NCBI GenBank assembly: GCA_029582265.1
Contig: CM055823.1
Span: 1,550,001 to 1,614,000 of the forward strand
Direction: 5' to 3'
DNA: 64,000 bases
From: Zoroaster sp. YZ-2022
Taxonomy: Eukaryota > Echinodermata > Asteroidea > Forcipulatida > Zoroasteridae
Of this stretch, positions 10,930-21,042 are shown one piece after another. Under the pieces are notes generated by a model. It saw nothing but the letters and a program-made list of their open reading frames with translations. It searched no databases and had not been told where the DNA came from. The position numbers and the translations under genes are program-made. The number at the start of each line of letters is the position of its first letter. The stretch's first letter is position 1.

Positions 10930-11235
10930 AATCAAATGATATAATGTTATGAATAACAGTGGCTTCATCCAATGTTGTACTTTCTCTTAACCAGTTCGCT
11001 TTGGATGCCATGTATACACGAAATTTTTGTACAGCGGATCGGAGAGCATCTAAACACGCATTCCGATTTTTGTGTGTGTCACCGGGAGACTTGTCAACAC
11101 GCCACATGTGGCGTGCCGTCGTGGCGGCTGACGTGTATACACGCAATCGTTTCTCGGAGTCCATGGGGTCACGGTTCGGTGGCCCCGGACAAAATGCACT
11201 GCAAATACTGAACGAGTTCACTCTTTGTTGATTTT
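10930..11235. other. Palindrome-rich GC block inside an intron
   Basis: Contains the perfect 18-bp palindrome cacgccacatgtggcgtg (about 11098-11115) and cgtgtatacacg nearby. Open frames exist on both strands (about 90 and 119 codons) but have no recognisable domain. It may be a fragment of a GC-rich mobile element. Confidence 0.4.
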
Positions 11236-11638
11236 TGCCTAATCCCTTTATCCAAGACCTGTTCCTTTGATGTACCAGCCAAGCATTTGTAAAGACGGAT
11301 TTATATCCATTGTTTACAAGGCATTCGATCTCTCTCCAGGTATGCCGTCTTTTCGACCGGGCGCTGGTCGCTAATAGGCCATTGCATTGGACCTTGCAAA
11401 CGATCTAACTGTGCTGAACAAACAACCGTAATTAAAAAACTAGCCATTTAATTCTCAAAATGTTAATGAGTGAAGGTGTTATTTGGTTGTCCGAACTTAG
11501 TTTCATTGACAAAAAAAATTATTAATGGCTATAATTTTTTTCAGATTTTTCACTAAAAATAAACCCGCACGGGGGACCGGAAAAAAATAAATATTCCCGA
11601 CGTCAACTGGTTAAAAACAAATTAAAATCCACACTTAC

Positions 11639-11795
11639 TACAAGACTCGGCAGATCTCAAATGGAGAACTACATTCGGTGGGGTTGTAGCTATAGTGACA
11701 CTCCAAAGCCAATGTTCGTTGTCATTTTGGCATGATGTTACTGCATGGCGACCATCTGTTGAATATACACAGCTTTCTACTGGCCCATCATGACT
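11639..11795 (-). CDS. Exon encoding a WD40-like repeat
   Basis: Minus-strand exon with acceptor ttcttccttgtag and a strong donor gtaagtg. It reads SHDGPVESCVYSTDGRHAVT followed by SCQNDNEHWLWSV: the His-Asp...Val-x-x-Cys-x-x-Ser-x-Asp-Gly-Arg...Asp...Trp-Ser pattern is that of a WD40 blade. The start phase (0) agrees with the end of the exon at 14294-14429, and the end phase (1) agrees with the exon at 10761-10889, so the three exons join in frame. This is the best-supported part of the minus-strand gene. WD40 propellers are generally protein-interaction scaffolds; the partner and the gene name cannot be given. Confidence 0.75.
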
Positions 11796-12400
11796 CTACA
11801 AGGAAGAACAATATATTGCTATGGTTACCACTTTTTTACCTGTAAATGCATCAAGATATAAACCCAGTATATGAAAATCTCATTTTATTTAACCCTTTCA
11901 TTACCGATTTGTTTCAACAGGATGTCCCACTGGTTACCGAATTGTTTGCCCAGTCATGCATGAATTCACACATTATTGCACAACAGTATGCATCCATTTA
12001 CAGGCACTTTTTCATGAAGAATTTGTTGGAGATAGATATATTCAATGAAATGATTGTTGCTTAAGAAATTCCTTTCATATGATACCAAAATCATTAGCAT
12101 TGCATATAAAATGATCGGGTTATTTATTTTACTTCCCCCTAACTTTGTTTCACAAACAAAGAGCATTTTGTACACAAGTGTATGGCATTCCATAGCACAA
12201 ATGGCCATTGAAAGCATTGACTTGTATTATGTCTGATTTCTATAATAGTAACATGTAGGTCGGGCTATACCATTAGAAAGGAATCAGTCTTTCCAACCAT
12301 ATATAGCATGGGTATGGACTGCGAAGAAGGGAAAAAATACAGCTGTTTTAAAAGCTGGTCATGATACTCCCAATTAAGTGCTGTGTGTGTGGTGACCTTG
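11796..12400. other. Intronic sequence, nothing recognised
   Basis: AT-rich sequence with small overlapping ORFs on both strands (11846-12236) and no splice context. No repeat family was recognised. Confidence 0.5.
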
Positions 12401-12414
12401 GTTGACTAAAGTCA

Positions 12415-12508
12415 CCAATCAGTAAGACTAATTGCGGTGACATTCTCCTGAGGACGATCAGAGCATACTGATCGAAACGTCGAGTTGTACCTCCAGTTCT
12501 TTTCAGCT
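12415..12508. repeat. Dispersed foldback repeat, copy A
   Basis: Contains agtaagactaattgcggtga, then ctcctgaggacgatcagagc, the small hairpin gatcagagcatactgatc, and gagttgtacctccagttctt. Close relatives lie at 15837-15960, 28665-28757 and, greatly expanded, at 23738-27292. The ends (gtaagactaattgc...) appear inverted in other copies, so this is a TIR or foldback family. Confidence 0.8.
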
Positions 12509-13400
12509 GCGCACATGTTTATTTTTTTCTCCTGAGTTTGGGGGTTGGAACATTGAGCGATTGAGCCACCCCCTATACACAATAGTCCGTGTTCAGTTCA
12601 CATGTGCGCTTTCATACGATCACTACGGCTGTATTCAACAAAGGAACTCTAGAAACGGACGTACCCCCTGGCACGGAAACAAACCCAGTTGGGATGGATC
12701 CTTTATATTTTTGGGTCGGAAATATACATGTAAACATTATTTCGGGAAAGGTTTGTGAATATGGTATCAAAAATGTTTATAAATCTGTCGAAATTTGTAT
12801 TGCACAATCTGCGATGCATTGTTTGAAATTCCATCGCAGATTGTCCAAATTACGTCGCATTTTGCGATGCGATCCAGGGGAAATCGTTCACTGCACAGCC
12901 CTTTGCGGTTTGGAGAATCCAGGCAATGTTTATGAAATGTGACATGCGTGATTTATTTTGTGAGAGTATTGATCAAGGACAATCAAGGCTTACTTGATGT
13001 CAATGAAAGAGCCCGATCTACTTTTAAATAAAAAGTTATTCAGATCTGAAATTCTTCAATACCATGAAGATTTTAAGAATGAAATGTTCTTCGACAATAT
13101 AGTACCAACCAGCACAATGGTTACAGTCAGTGAGATTTAACTAATTGTATTTAAAGCTCGTTTTCAACTAAGGGGCCCAGGGAACGATTTCGTTTTGTAT
13201 AGCAAAACTGCGATGCAAAAAAAAAAATCATTTTTTGTACAGTAATCTGTGAATTTTGTATTGCAAATTTAAAAATGCTTAAAATTACTGTATGTAGTGT
13301 GCATAGGTAAAGGTGTTGTTTTTTAAGGCTTTACTGTCGTTTGGTTCATAATATGAATGTCCAAATTTTACCAGAAATAATAATCTTTAGTGTCCAGAAA
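12509..13400. other. Intronic sequence with short hairpins
   Basis: No gene recognised. A 13-bp inverted repeat (caatctgcgatg...catcgcagattg) lies near 12807-12845. ORFs at 12561-12942 overlap in two frames and have no domain. Confidence 0.45.
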
Positions 13401-13402
13401 TT

Positions 13403-13590
13403 AGAGCTGTTAACTCTTCCGATTCTGGGAAGACTTACAGAGTTGATTGGTTTTACTTACTTAAAATATATGCAAGGAGGCCTCTCCTTTTGGCACCAAA
13501 AGGAGAGGCATCCTTGCACATATTTTAAGTAAGTAAATTACAGTCAAATATGCGAAGTCTTCCGCAGAATCCGGAAGAGTTGGCAGCTCT
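13403..13590. repeat. 188-bp near-perfect palindrome
   Basis: The left arm (13403-13493) runs from agagctgttaactcttcc to ggcctctccttttgg. The right arm is its reverse complement with few differences, ending ggaagagttggcagctct. The arms are about 91-95 bp and meet at tggcacca with essentially no spacer. It could be a foldback MITE or the source of a long hairpin RNA. Confidence 0.9.
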
Positions 13591-13594
13591 GAAT

Positions 13595-14130
13595 TACCAC
13601 AGGTGGTAAAAAAATTCACGTGTTTTTTTTCTTCTAGGCCAATGTCTTCATTATTTTCGCCAAATTGTAGTCATTCATGAAAGTTAATCCTCCGTCTATT
13701 TTCTGTTTTGTTTACATTGTTATATCGATCGCTAAAACAAAGGCAATTTTTGGGTGCTTTTCAAAGTGAATTTCACCGAGTGTAACGTTACTTTGTGGTA
13801 TGATCTCTACGGTATGATCAAGCTTGATTTTGATTATTAAAATTTCGTCATGAAAATGAGCTCACCGTGGTTGAAAGTGCAATCATATTGTGTGCCGAAA
13901 TGATTTTGCTGAACATTTTCTTCCAAATAATTGAGCAACTCATCAATCAAATTAAATTTTCACAGATTTTAAGATCTGTTAATTAAAATAAAAATTAATA
14001 ATCACACAAGGACAAATAATAATTTTGACAAATTAGAAATGAAAGTCAACTTTTTAAAAGGACGTTTTAGTTGTTTTAAACATTTTATGGTCGTTTTTAA
14101 AATTATGTTTCAGTAACTTAGTGGGTAGGT
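13595..14130. other. Intronic AT-rich sequence
   Basis: No ORF, repeat family or splice-bounded exon was recognised. Confidence 0.5.
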
Positions 14131-14132
14131 GC

Positions 14133-14279
14133 GTTGGGAGGGGGTTGGATGGGAGGGGGTTGGATGGGAGGGGGTTGGATGGGAGGGGGTTGGATGGGAG
14201 GGGGTTGGATGGGAGGGGGTTGGATGGGAGGGGGTTGGATGGGAGGGGGGTTGGATGGGAGGGGGTTGGATGGGAGGGG
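14133..14279. repeat. 15-bp G-rich minisatellite, about 10 copies
   Basis: TGGATGGGAGGGGGT is repeated with almost no variation; one unit has an extra G. Each unit has runs of three and five or more G on the plus strand, so it has strong G-quadruplex potential (and i-motif potential on the other strand). It starts about 14 bp beyond the splice donor of the exon at 14294-14429, inside the intron. ORFs through it are artefacts of the 5-codon period. Confidence 0.97.
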
Positions 14280-14293
14280 ATTATCTACAGTAC

Positions 14294-14429
14294 CTTTAGT
14301 TCTTTTCTCTGGATCAGCTTTCCATCTTGAGCACCGTACACACAGAGCCACTCGAAAGTGACATGTCCGTTGGTCTTGGGAATAAAGACAGCTACTTGGC
14401 TGTCAATCTCCAGTGGAATATTAACAAAT
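14294..14429 (-). CDS. Exon upstream of the WD40-like exons
   Basis: Minus-strand acceptor tttttcggacag and donor gtactg. The exon reads FVNIPLEIDSQVAVFIPKTN, then GHVTFEWLCVYGAQDGKL and QRKELK at the donor. It supplies one base to its first codon and ends in phase 0, joining in frame to the exon at 11639-11795. The VTFEWLCVYGAQDGKL part resembles a beta-propeller blade strand pair. The protein is not identified. The intron immediately after the donor is the C-rich strand of the 15-bp minisatellite. Confidence 0.75.
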
Positions 14430-14639
14430 CTGTCCGAAAAATACAAAAATCATTATAAAATTATGCAATAACTATTTCAAGTTAATAACAAGGTTGGAGT
14501 GCTAGGTAATGTTCATATAAAAAAGGTAATTTTGTCGAAATAAAAAAGATTCAACAATTCTTCAAAACTTATTGGCTGTCCTCATTGTCATGTGAAATAA
14601 TTTCCTTTAAAATTTATACATAATTCAGGTATTTCTTTA

Positions 14640-14905
14640 CATCTTTATATTCTAAAAACAACCACCCTCACAGGATGGCACGTTGCACAAACATGTAAGC
14701 GCACCAATCTCAACAAACATTTGAGCACGGCAACATTAACTGGTGGACAGAGGGATATCTCAATGAGGTTTGCACAAGATTGTAGATTTAGATCAGCAAT
14801 GTATACCTCATCCTGTGAAGAAATGGCCGTCCAAAAACATCCATGCCCATCAAATGCATCATATACCTTTAAAAGGACACACAAGCTTGACAAGAAAGCC
14901 AACAT
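14640..14905 (-). other. Open minus-strand stretch, possible extra exon
   Basis: The minus strand is open for 86 codons and includes YDAFDGHGCFWTAISSQDE, bounded by an acceptor-like ccttttaaag and a donor-like gaggtatac. The composition looks coding, but the phase does not match the exon at 14908-15039, and the plus strand is also open here. Left as a possibility. Confidence 0.3.
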
Positions 14906-14907
14906 AC

Positions 14908-15039
14908 CTCGAGCGTATCCTCCTTGTCCGAGACCAAGCAGTTTAATGCCAGTCTTTTCTAGAACAGCCAGCAGTGACCTGCAAACTCCATCTTGATTAG
15001 GTCAGCCTCAATCATCACTTCTAAAGCTCCACTAGCGAC
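14908..15039 (-). CDS. Exon of minus-strand gene with one frame break
   Basis: Minus-strand acceptor gtttcttatag and donor gtatgttgg. The first 20 codons read VASGALEVMIEADLIKMEFA in the phase expected from the exon at 22862-22949. The remainder, in a frame shifted by one base, reads RSLLAVLEKTGIKLLGLGQG then GYARG to the donor. Both halves look strongly coding, so a one-base indel at about 14978-14980 is the simplest reading; a donor-like gtcact at that point is the alternative. Product unknown. Confidence 0.6.
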
Positions 15040-15115
15040 CTATAAGAAACAAACATTCCCTCTTGTATTCCTCTCTCAATCACAATTACATGTAACATGT
15101 TTCCCTTCATTAACC

Positions 15116-15735
15116 CTTCTATGACTGCAAGGGTCAAAATCAGTCCAAATGTTGATATACTTGCCAAGGTATATCTAGTGCACTAGAACACTGTCAAACC
15201 TTGCAGTCAAAATGTTGATATACTTGCCAAGGTATATCTAGTGCACTAGAACACTGTCAAACCTTGCAGTCAAAATGTTGATATACTTGCCAAGGTATAT
15301 CTAGTGCACTAGAACACTGTCAAACCTTGCAGTCAAAATGTTGATATACTTGCCAAGGTATATCTAGTGCACTAGAACACTGTCAAACCTTGCAGTCAAA
15401 ATGTTGATATACTTGCCAAGGTATATCTAGTGCACTAGAACACTGTCAAACCTTGCAGTCAAAATGTTGATATACTTGCCAAGGTATATCTAGTGCACTA
15501 GAACGCTGTCAAACCTTGCATGTAGTAAGTAAAATTTACAGGTCAAAATGAGTCGACCGTTTTTGACTGGTAAAAGTATTGTTTTGTATTGTTGAGGGTG
15601 GTCAAAATGACAGTATAAACCAGTCAAAAATGCCCCTGTGTGTACATTTGGGTCAACAATCAAAACAGGCAGTTGACTGGTTTTGACCACTATAGCTACT
15701 TGCCACTCAAGTTCAGCTGTAGTAGGAGGGTTAAT
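15116..15735. repeat. Dispersed repeat with 63-bp unit expanded sixfold
   Basis: The unit starting gttgatatacttgccaaggt repeats exactly every 63 bp at 15151, 15214, 15277, 15340, 15403 and 15466. After it come gtcaaaatgagtcgaccgtt and gttgactggttttgaccact. The same sequence with a single 63-bp unit occurs at 23155-23445, so the array is a local expansion inside a dispersed element. Confidence 0.95.
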
Positions 15736-15836
15736 CAAGTACTTATGAGTAATTGCTGTGTGATTACTCAAGTAGTGAATTTCACTAATCACCAAACACT
15801 ACAAGTGTGTATACAGTATATATATCATGAACCCTG

Positions 15837-15960
15837 AGGACGATCAGAGCACACTGATCGAAACGTTGAGTTGTACCTCCAGTTCTTTTCAGAACTAATT
15901 ACTACTCAATTGAGAATTTCACATGGTGTCACTGCAATTAGTCTTACTTATAATGAACCC
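15837..15960. repeat. Dispersed foldback repeat, copy B
   Basis: The most complete unexpanded copy: cctgaggacgatcagagcac, cactgatcgaaacgttgagt, ctccagttcttttcagaact, aattgagaatttcacatggt and gcaattagtcttac. It serves as the reference for the expanded member at 23738-27292. Confidence 0.85.
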
Positions 15961-16252
15961 GTTTTAGATCATTTTAATGTAATCAAATAAAACAAGGGAA
16001 ATGGACTACATAGTAAATAACACAGGTGTGATTGGGCAGTTTTGAAAAATGCAAGTAAATTTTGCTAGGGGTATTGGAGCATCTGCTGTGAACAGCGCTG
16101 GAGTGAAATCTATAAGCATTTGCTTTGCTTTCCTTTATTGCTTAAATCACAACATTGTGATTTGTAAAAATCCAAAATAATCCAATAAGTACAATACTTT
16201 TTCAATGTTCCATAAGTGCGATAACAATGAAAAACTGGCTTCAGGAATTATG

Positions 16253-16476
16253 TTAAATGAGCAGTATCGTCACAATCAACAGGACATGGAATTGGAATGC
16301 ATGTTTTAGATTAACTCATTGACTGAAAATAATTCCCCACATGATAAGGTCATATTACCGTTGCTGCTGCATACATGAGCCAGTAATTTTCAGTCACTGT
16401 GTTCAATTTAAGCTACGACATCGATTCCATGCCCTGTTGAATGTCTACTCTGATCATGACGATACTGCCCCTTTAA
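16253..16476. mobile_element. Short TIR element (MITE), cagtatcgtc family
   Basis: Left ttaaatgagcagtatcgtca and right atgacgatactgcccctttaa are inverted. Internal ggacatggaattggaatgca is mirrored by gattccatgccctgttgaat. Relatives: 39914-40139, a left part at about 28508-28560, and arms around 33108-33180 and 33640-33725. TTAA at both ends may be the target duplication. Confidence 0.65.
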
Positions 16477-16745
16477 TATAGAACTCATTTTTAATGAGAA
16501 AGTACCTTTATCTGAGAGTCCCATAAACAGATATTCTGCATGGAAACCTTAATTGACAACGCTACAGTCTGACGAACGTTGCGACAACCTCGTTGCTAGA
16601 TGATACCCAACCAAACGGCAGCTGGCTGCCACAATATTTGATATTTCGTGAGGTGTCCAACTTATCAGTTATCTGTATTTGTTGCCAAAATTAAAGGAAG
16701 AAAACAACTTACATCAACAATGCGCACAAGAACCTCATAAAATCA

Positions 16746-17137
16746 AGGGAGGAGGGCCAAAGTCATGGTACAGCCAAGCCTTTGAGAAGCCTGGCCAGGC
16801 CTGGGCTACCTGGCCTCCTAATCTGTCTTTTGTGAGTCCTAATCCTGTAACAATACAGTACCTGCCAATCAACATAACCTGGGCTTCTGGAGGGCCTAGC
16901 CCAGCCAAGTAGACCTCATTATAATGGATGCAGTTGTGAACTAAAGACAGCCAAGGTGTCAATTGAGTTTGTGTTAACAATAAGAGCTATTTGAGATCTA
17001 TTCATTAGTAAAGGGTCTTTTGTGTTCAGGTAGGGTATATAACAAGCAGAAAGTGGATTATATAGGCTCATAGACCTATGCCTGGCTGGGCTTCTCAAAG
17101 GCTTTGCTCTACCATGACTGTGTGACCCTCCTCCCTA
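16746..17137. mobile_element. TIR element, copy 1 (relative at 27877-28239)
   Basis: Left end gggaggagggccaaagtcat followed by ggtacagccaagcctttgag. The right end is the reverse complement (cttctcaaaggctttgctct...accctcctccc). The inner sequence includes tgccaatcaacataacctgg, which occurs inverted in the second copy. There is no coding capacity. Confidence 0.75.
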
Positions 17138-17154
17138 AATGTGTCACCTGTTCA

Positions 17155-17511
17155 TTAAGGTTTGCTGAATTTCAAACCCCCATAAATAAATTTAGTGTGC
17201 CACCTTAAGGGAAGGTACGCGAACGGTGCCTTCAATGTAGGTACCGAACCAGGCTTCAAACGAAACTTAACTTGCAAGCCAAATTGATGTTGAAGTTTTG
17301 TCGTCTTGTCTTGACAGTCAGCCTCAAAATGTTTGCAACAGATCAAAGACGACGGTGTCAATTTAAAGTCTGATCGTGTTGTTTTAACGAAGTGCAGCCA
17401 TTCTCTCCGTGTGGCAGGATCCTTCGTTGGATTCGGGAATGAAACAAAATGTACGTCGGGATTTTTTTTGGAATTTCGTGAACATCCACCAACTACACAT
17501 GAAGCTGGCAT
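17155..17511 (-). CDS. THAP zinc-finger domain ORF
   Basis: From the Met at 17511 the minus strand encodes a THAP domain: MPASCVVGGCSRN with the first Cys pair, VHFVSFPNP, an REWLHF block (the conserved Trp), then ICCKHFEADC carrying the second Cys and the His, and KPGSVPTL as the AVPTIF-type box. Total 118 codons, with the domain at about residues 1-95. THAP is a C2CH DNA-binding module found in P-element-related and other domesticated transposase proteins as well as host regulators. No transposase domain follows, and the tail after the AVPT-like box looks non-coding, so this is either a first exon or a stranded fragment. It sits within the large minus-strand gene. Confidence 0.85.
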   Translation of the reverse strand: MPASCVVGGCSRNSKKNPDVHFVSFPNPTKDPATRREWLHFVKTTRSDFKLTPSSLICCKHFEADCQDKTTKLQHQFGLQVKFRLKPGSVPTLKAPFAYLPLRWHTKFIYGGLKFSKP

Positions 17512-17940
17512 ACTGGCTACGAAGTATAACACAATATCGATGTTCAAATCGTAACAAAAACACTCAAACTTCGCAAAATAAATAGAACAAGTGTACACAA
17601 CAACGCGGTTCTGATTGTGTGTAGCTAGTTTACGAATAGTGCATGTCACAGTGCAATTCACACAGTACAGCTAGCTACAGAGAGAGAGTGTTGTTCTAAA
17701 TGTGACGTAACTCAGGGGTCAACTGCCTCATTTGCATAACCAGGGACTTTTGCTCGATTGAATAAAAACAAAGACACAAAGCCAACATTTTGAGTCGTTT
17801 TTTTATTGCCGAATCAAACGTTTTTAAATGAAATCAAAGAGAAATTAGTATAAATGAGTTCTAATCTGTAATAAAAAGTATAAATAGGTCTAAAAAAGCA
17901 TTTTTAGAGTTCCTCTTTAAGGGAAGGTACAACATCGTTT
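17512..17940. other. Spacer upstream of the THAP ORF
   Basis: Open but low-quality upstream frame (17512-17661) and AT-rich DNA. The phrase ttaagggaaggtac occurs at about 17207 and again at about 17919 in the same orientation, about 710 bp apart, possibly marking a repeat unit that includes the THAP ORF. Confidence 0.4.
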
Positions 17941-17944
17941 ATTA

Positions 17945-18024
17945 CAGGTTTTGGGCGTGGTCACTGGCAATAAGGACCGAGTCGAATGCGAAGTCCTTAT
18001 TGCCCGTGACCATGAACAAAACAG
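17945..18024. repeat. Foldback hairpin, stem about 27 bp
   Basis: The arm gtggtcactggcaataagga pairs with tccttattgcccgtgaccat across a loop of about 15 nt. Flanking ttttgggc/gaacaaaac extends the pairing loosely. No further function is visible. Confidence 0.75.
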
Positions 18025-18153
18025 GTCATTATCCTGCAGTAAAAACCAACTGTCATCAATTTTGTTTTTAAAATGTAAATTGTAATATTTGTTGAAGACA
18101 AAAAGAAGTTCACGGCAAATTCATGTTTTGGGGAAACGCAAAACACTTGAAAA

Positions 18154-18450
18154 GAACATGAGTCGGCATGATGCAAAACAACCTTCATCACTCTGGTTCA
18201 AATGCATGTCACATGTCGGCTAAATAGAACATGAGTCAACATGTAAAACAACCTTCATCACTCTGGTTGGTTCAAATGCATGTCACATGTCGGCTAAATA
18301 GAACATGAGTCAACATGATGTAAAACAACCTTCTTCATCACTCTGGTTGGTTTAAATACATGTCAGCAAAATAGAACATGAGTCAACATGATGGAAAGCA
18401 ACCTTCATCACTCTGGTTGGTTCAAATGCATGTCACATGTCCGCTAAATA
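18154..18450. repeat. Minisatellite of about 74 bp, 4 copies
   Basis: gaacatgagtcaacatgatg recurs at 18154, 18227, 18301 and 18374, each followed by accttcatcactctggttgg and catgtcacatgtcggctaaa with small indels. Confidence 0.9.
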
Positions 18451-18639
18451 GAACTGCTGGCAAATAGGTGGCACATACGCGCTGTTCTGATAAGCCATGT
18501 CTGTACCATCTGTTAATACACCCACACGGATTACATTTTGTCTAATCAGATTGTCTCAACTGTTTTGGACATTTATGAATATATAATCATCTAAAAGTAT
18601 ATTTGGTATGTAAATATTTCAAAGGGGGCACCAATAAGG

Positions 18640-18786
18640 CTAAGAACAGGGTAACGGAGGCAGTGGCTTCCATGAAATTTAAGGCCTGTATTTTAATTGG
18701 CGAGACAGCAATAAGGCTAAGAACAGCCAACTCTGCCCTCACAGGTACCCATTTACTCCTGGGTGGAGAGAAGCAATTATGGTAAA
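18640..18786 (-). mobile_element. SINE body fragment abutting a satellite
   Basis: 18730-18786 (ccaactctgccctcacaggt, then gggtggagagaagcaattat) matches the body of the Leu-tRNA-headed SINE, in minus orientation. A partial direct repeat (caataaggctaagaacag) lies at about 18630 and 18709. The 73-bp satellite starts directly at the fragment's end. Confidence 0.65.
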
Positions 18787-18792
18787 CTGCTA

Positions 18793-20400
18793 ACTGATAG
18801 ACAATATCTGAGGAGGTAAGATCAGTTTAGCAGCATGGCTAATTGTTGTTCAGTGTGGTTGTAACACTGATAGACAATATCTGGGGAGGTAAGATCAGTT
18901 TTGTAGCATGGCTAATTGTTGTTCAGTGTGGTTGTAACACTGATAGACAATATCTGAGGAGGTAAGATCAGTTTAGCAGCATGGCTAATTGCTGTTCAGT
19001 GTGGTTGTAACACTGACAGACAATATCTGGGGAGGTAAGATCAGTTTAGCAGCATGGCTAATTGTTGTTAAGTGTGGTTGTAACACTGATAGACAATATC
19101 TGGGGAGGTAAGATGAGTTTTGTAGCATGGCTAATTGTTGTTCAGTGTTGTTCAGTGTGGTTGTAACACTGATAGACAATATATGGGGGAGGTAAGATCA
19201 GTTTTGTAGCATGGCTAATTGTTGTTCAGTGTGGTTGTAACACTGATAGACAATATCTGGGGAGGTAAGATCAGTTTTGTAGCATGGCTAATTGTTGTTC
19301 AGTGTGGTTGTAACACTGATAGACAATATCTGAGGAGGTAAGATCAGTTTTGTAGCATGGCTAATTGTTGTTCAGTGTGGTTGTAACACTGATAGACAAT
19401 ATCTGGGGAGGTAAGATCAGTTTAGCAGCATGGCTAATTGTTGTTCAGTGTGGTTGTAACACTGATAGACAATATCTGGGGAGGTAAGATCAGTTTTGTA
19501 GCATGGCTAATTGTTGTTCAGTGTGGTTGTAACACTGATAGACAATATCTGGAGAGGTAAGATCAGTTTTGTAGCATGGCTAATTGCTGTTCAGTGTGGT
19601 TGTAACACTGATAGACAATATCTGGGGAGGCAAGATCAGTTTTATAGCATGGCTAATTGTTGTTCAGTGTGGTTGTAACACTGATAGACAATATCTGGGG
19701 AGGCAAGATCAGTTTTGTAGCATGGCTAATTGTTGTTCAGTGTGGTTGTAACACTGATAGACAATATCTGGAGAGGCAAGATCAGTTTTGTAGCATGGCT
19801 AATTGGTGTTCAGTGTGGTTGTAACACTGATAGACAATATCTGGAGAGGCAAGATCAGTTTTGTAGCATGGCTAATTGTTGTTCAGTGTGGTTGTAACAC
19901 TGATAGACAATATCTGGAGAGGCAAGATCAGTTTTGTAGCATGGCTAATTGTTGTTCAGTGTGGTTGTAACACTGATAGACAATATCTGGAGAGGTAAGA
20001 TGAGTTTTGTAGCATGGCTAATTGTTCAGTGTTGTTGTTCAGTGTGGTTGTAACACTGATAGACAATATATGGGGAGGTAAGATCAGTTTTGTAGCATGG
20101 CTAATTGTTGTTCAGTGTGGTTGTAACACTGATAGACAATATCTGGGGAGGTAAGATCAGTTTAGCAGCATGGCTAATTGTTGTTCAGTGTGGTTGTAAC
20201 ACTGATAGACAATATCTGGGGAGGCAAGATCAGTTTTGTAGCATGGCTAATTGTTGTTCAGTGTGGTTGTAACACTGATAGACAATATCTGGGGAGGCAA
20301 GATCAGTTTTGTAGCATGGCTAATTGTTGTTCAGTGTGGTTGTAACACTGATAGACAATATCTGGGGAGGCAAGATCAGTTTTGTAGCATGGCTAATTGT
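18793..20400. repeat. 73-bp satellite, main block of about 22 copies
   Basis: actgatagacaatatctggg recurs every 73 bp from 18793, followed by gaggtaagatcagttttgta, gcatggctaattgttgttca and gtgtggttgtaac. Variants (ggtaag/ggcaag, tttagcagc/ttttgtagc) are interspersed. Each unit carries gaggtaagat, a consensus 5' splice site on the plus strand. Further copies lie at 21043-21264 and 22662-22693. Confidence 0.97.
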
Positions 20401-21042
20401 GACCCGCTCTATCGTAATGAGGAATGTCCCCCAAGGGACCGTTTCGCGTAAACAAGCTCTGAAGTTCACATAACATAAAAAAAATAATAAATAAAAAAAT
20501 AAAAAATAAAAATAAAAATTGAATTCGATTTTAAGGTTTTTGTGTATTTAGGTACCTTAAATATCAAAGTTTGTGTGTGTTATTTTACTTTTTGAGAAAA
20601 ATATCAATAAAGTAGAAAATAAAGACCTTTTCTCAAGTGTGTCTGTGTCCATTTCTGTTGCAAATCGTCCTCGTTAGCTCCAAAAAGACGAGTTTGAACT
20701 GCTTTTGTAAGCGCCGTTTCGAGCCGCGCCATTATCATTTAACATGCATGTTTGGTACTATTAGAAAGGTCATGATGTGACCTCTGTAATTGTAGTAATG
20801 ATATCACTGTCTCAATACTGAATAATAAGATAAGCGCCCAAAAACTTAATACAGAAAGTCTCCTTGTTGCTAAGTCTAAGCCCTACGTCGTAGGGTTCCA
20901 GCGAGCTGATTGGACGAACGTGCGTCAACGGGTTACTGAGCTTGCGCAGTTTGGATGTTTACCTCGAATGGACGTAGACAAGCGCCAAAGTGGGCAGTTT
21001 AAGTGCAGCCTGCCGGCCTGATTGTACTGTGTGCTTTCGTGG
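20401..21042. other. Non-satellite insert inside the 73-bp array
   Basis: About 640 bp of unrelated sequence replaces the end of one monomer and the start of the next. It starts gacccgctctatcgtaatga, has an A-rich stretch (20477-20520) and ends GC-rich with the palindrome ctacgtcgtaggg. No TIRs or target duplication were found, so rearrangement is as likely as transposition. Confidence 0.6.

Noticed and set aside
10862..11231. ORFs of 119 and 90 codons on opposite strands
   Set aside because: They overlap each other and, at the edge, a better splice-supported exon; no domain was recognised on either strand.
14118..14361. Gly/Arg/Asp and Pro-rich ORFs in three frames
   Set aside because: They are the 15-bp minisatellite read in different frames; there is no start context, and the only coding part is the end of the adjacent exon.
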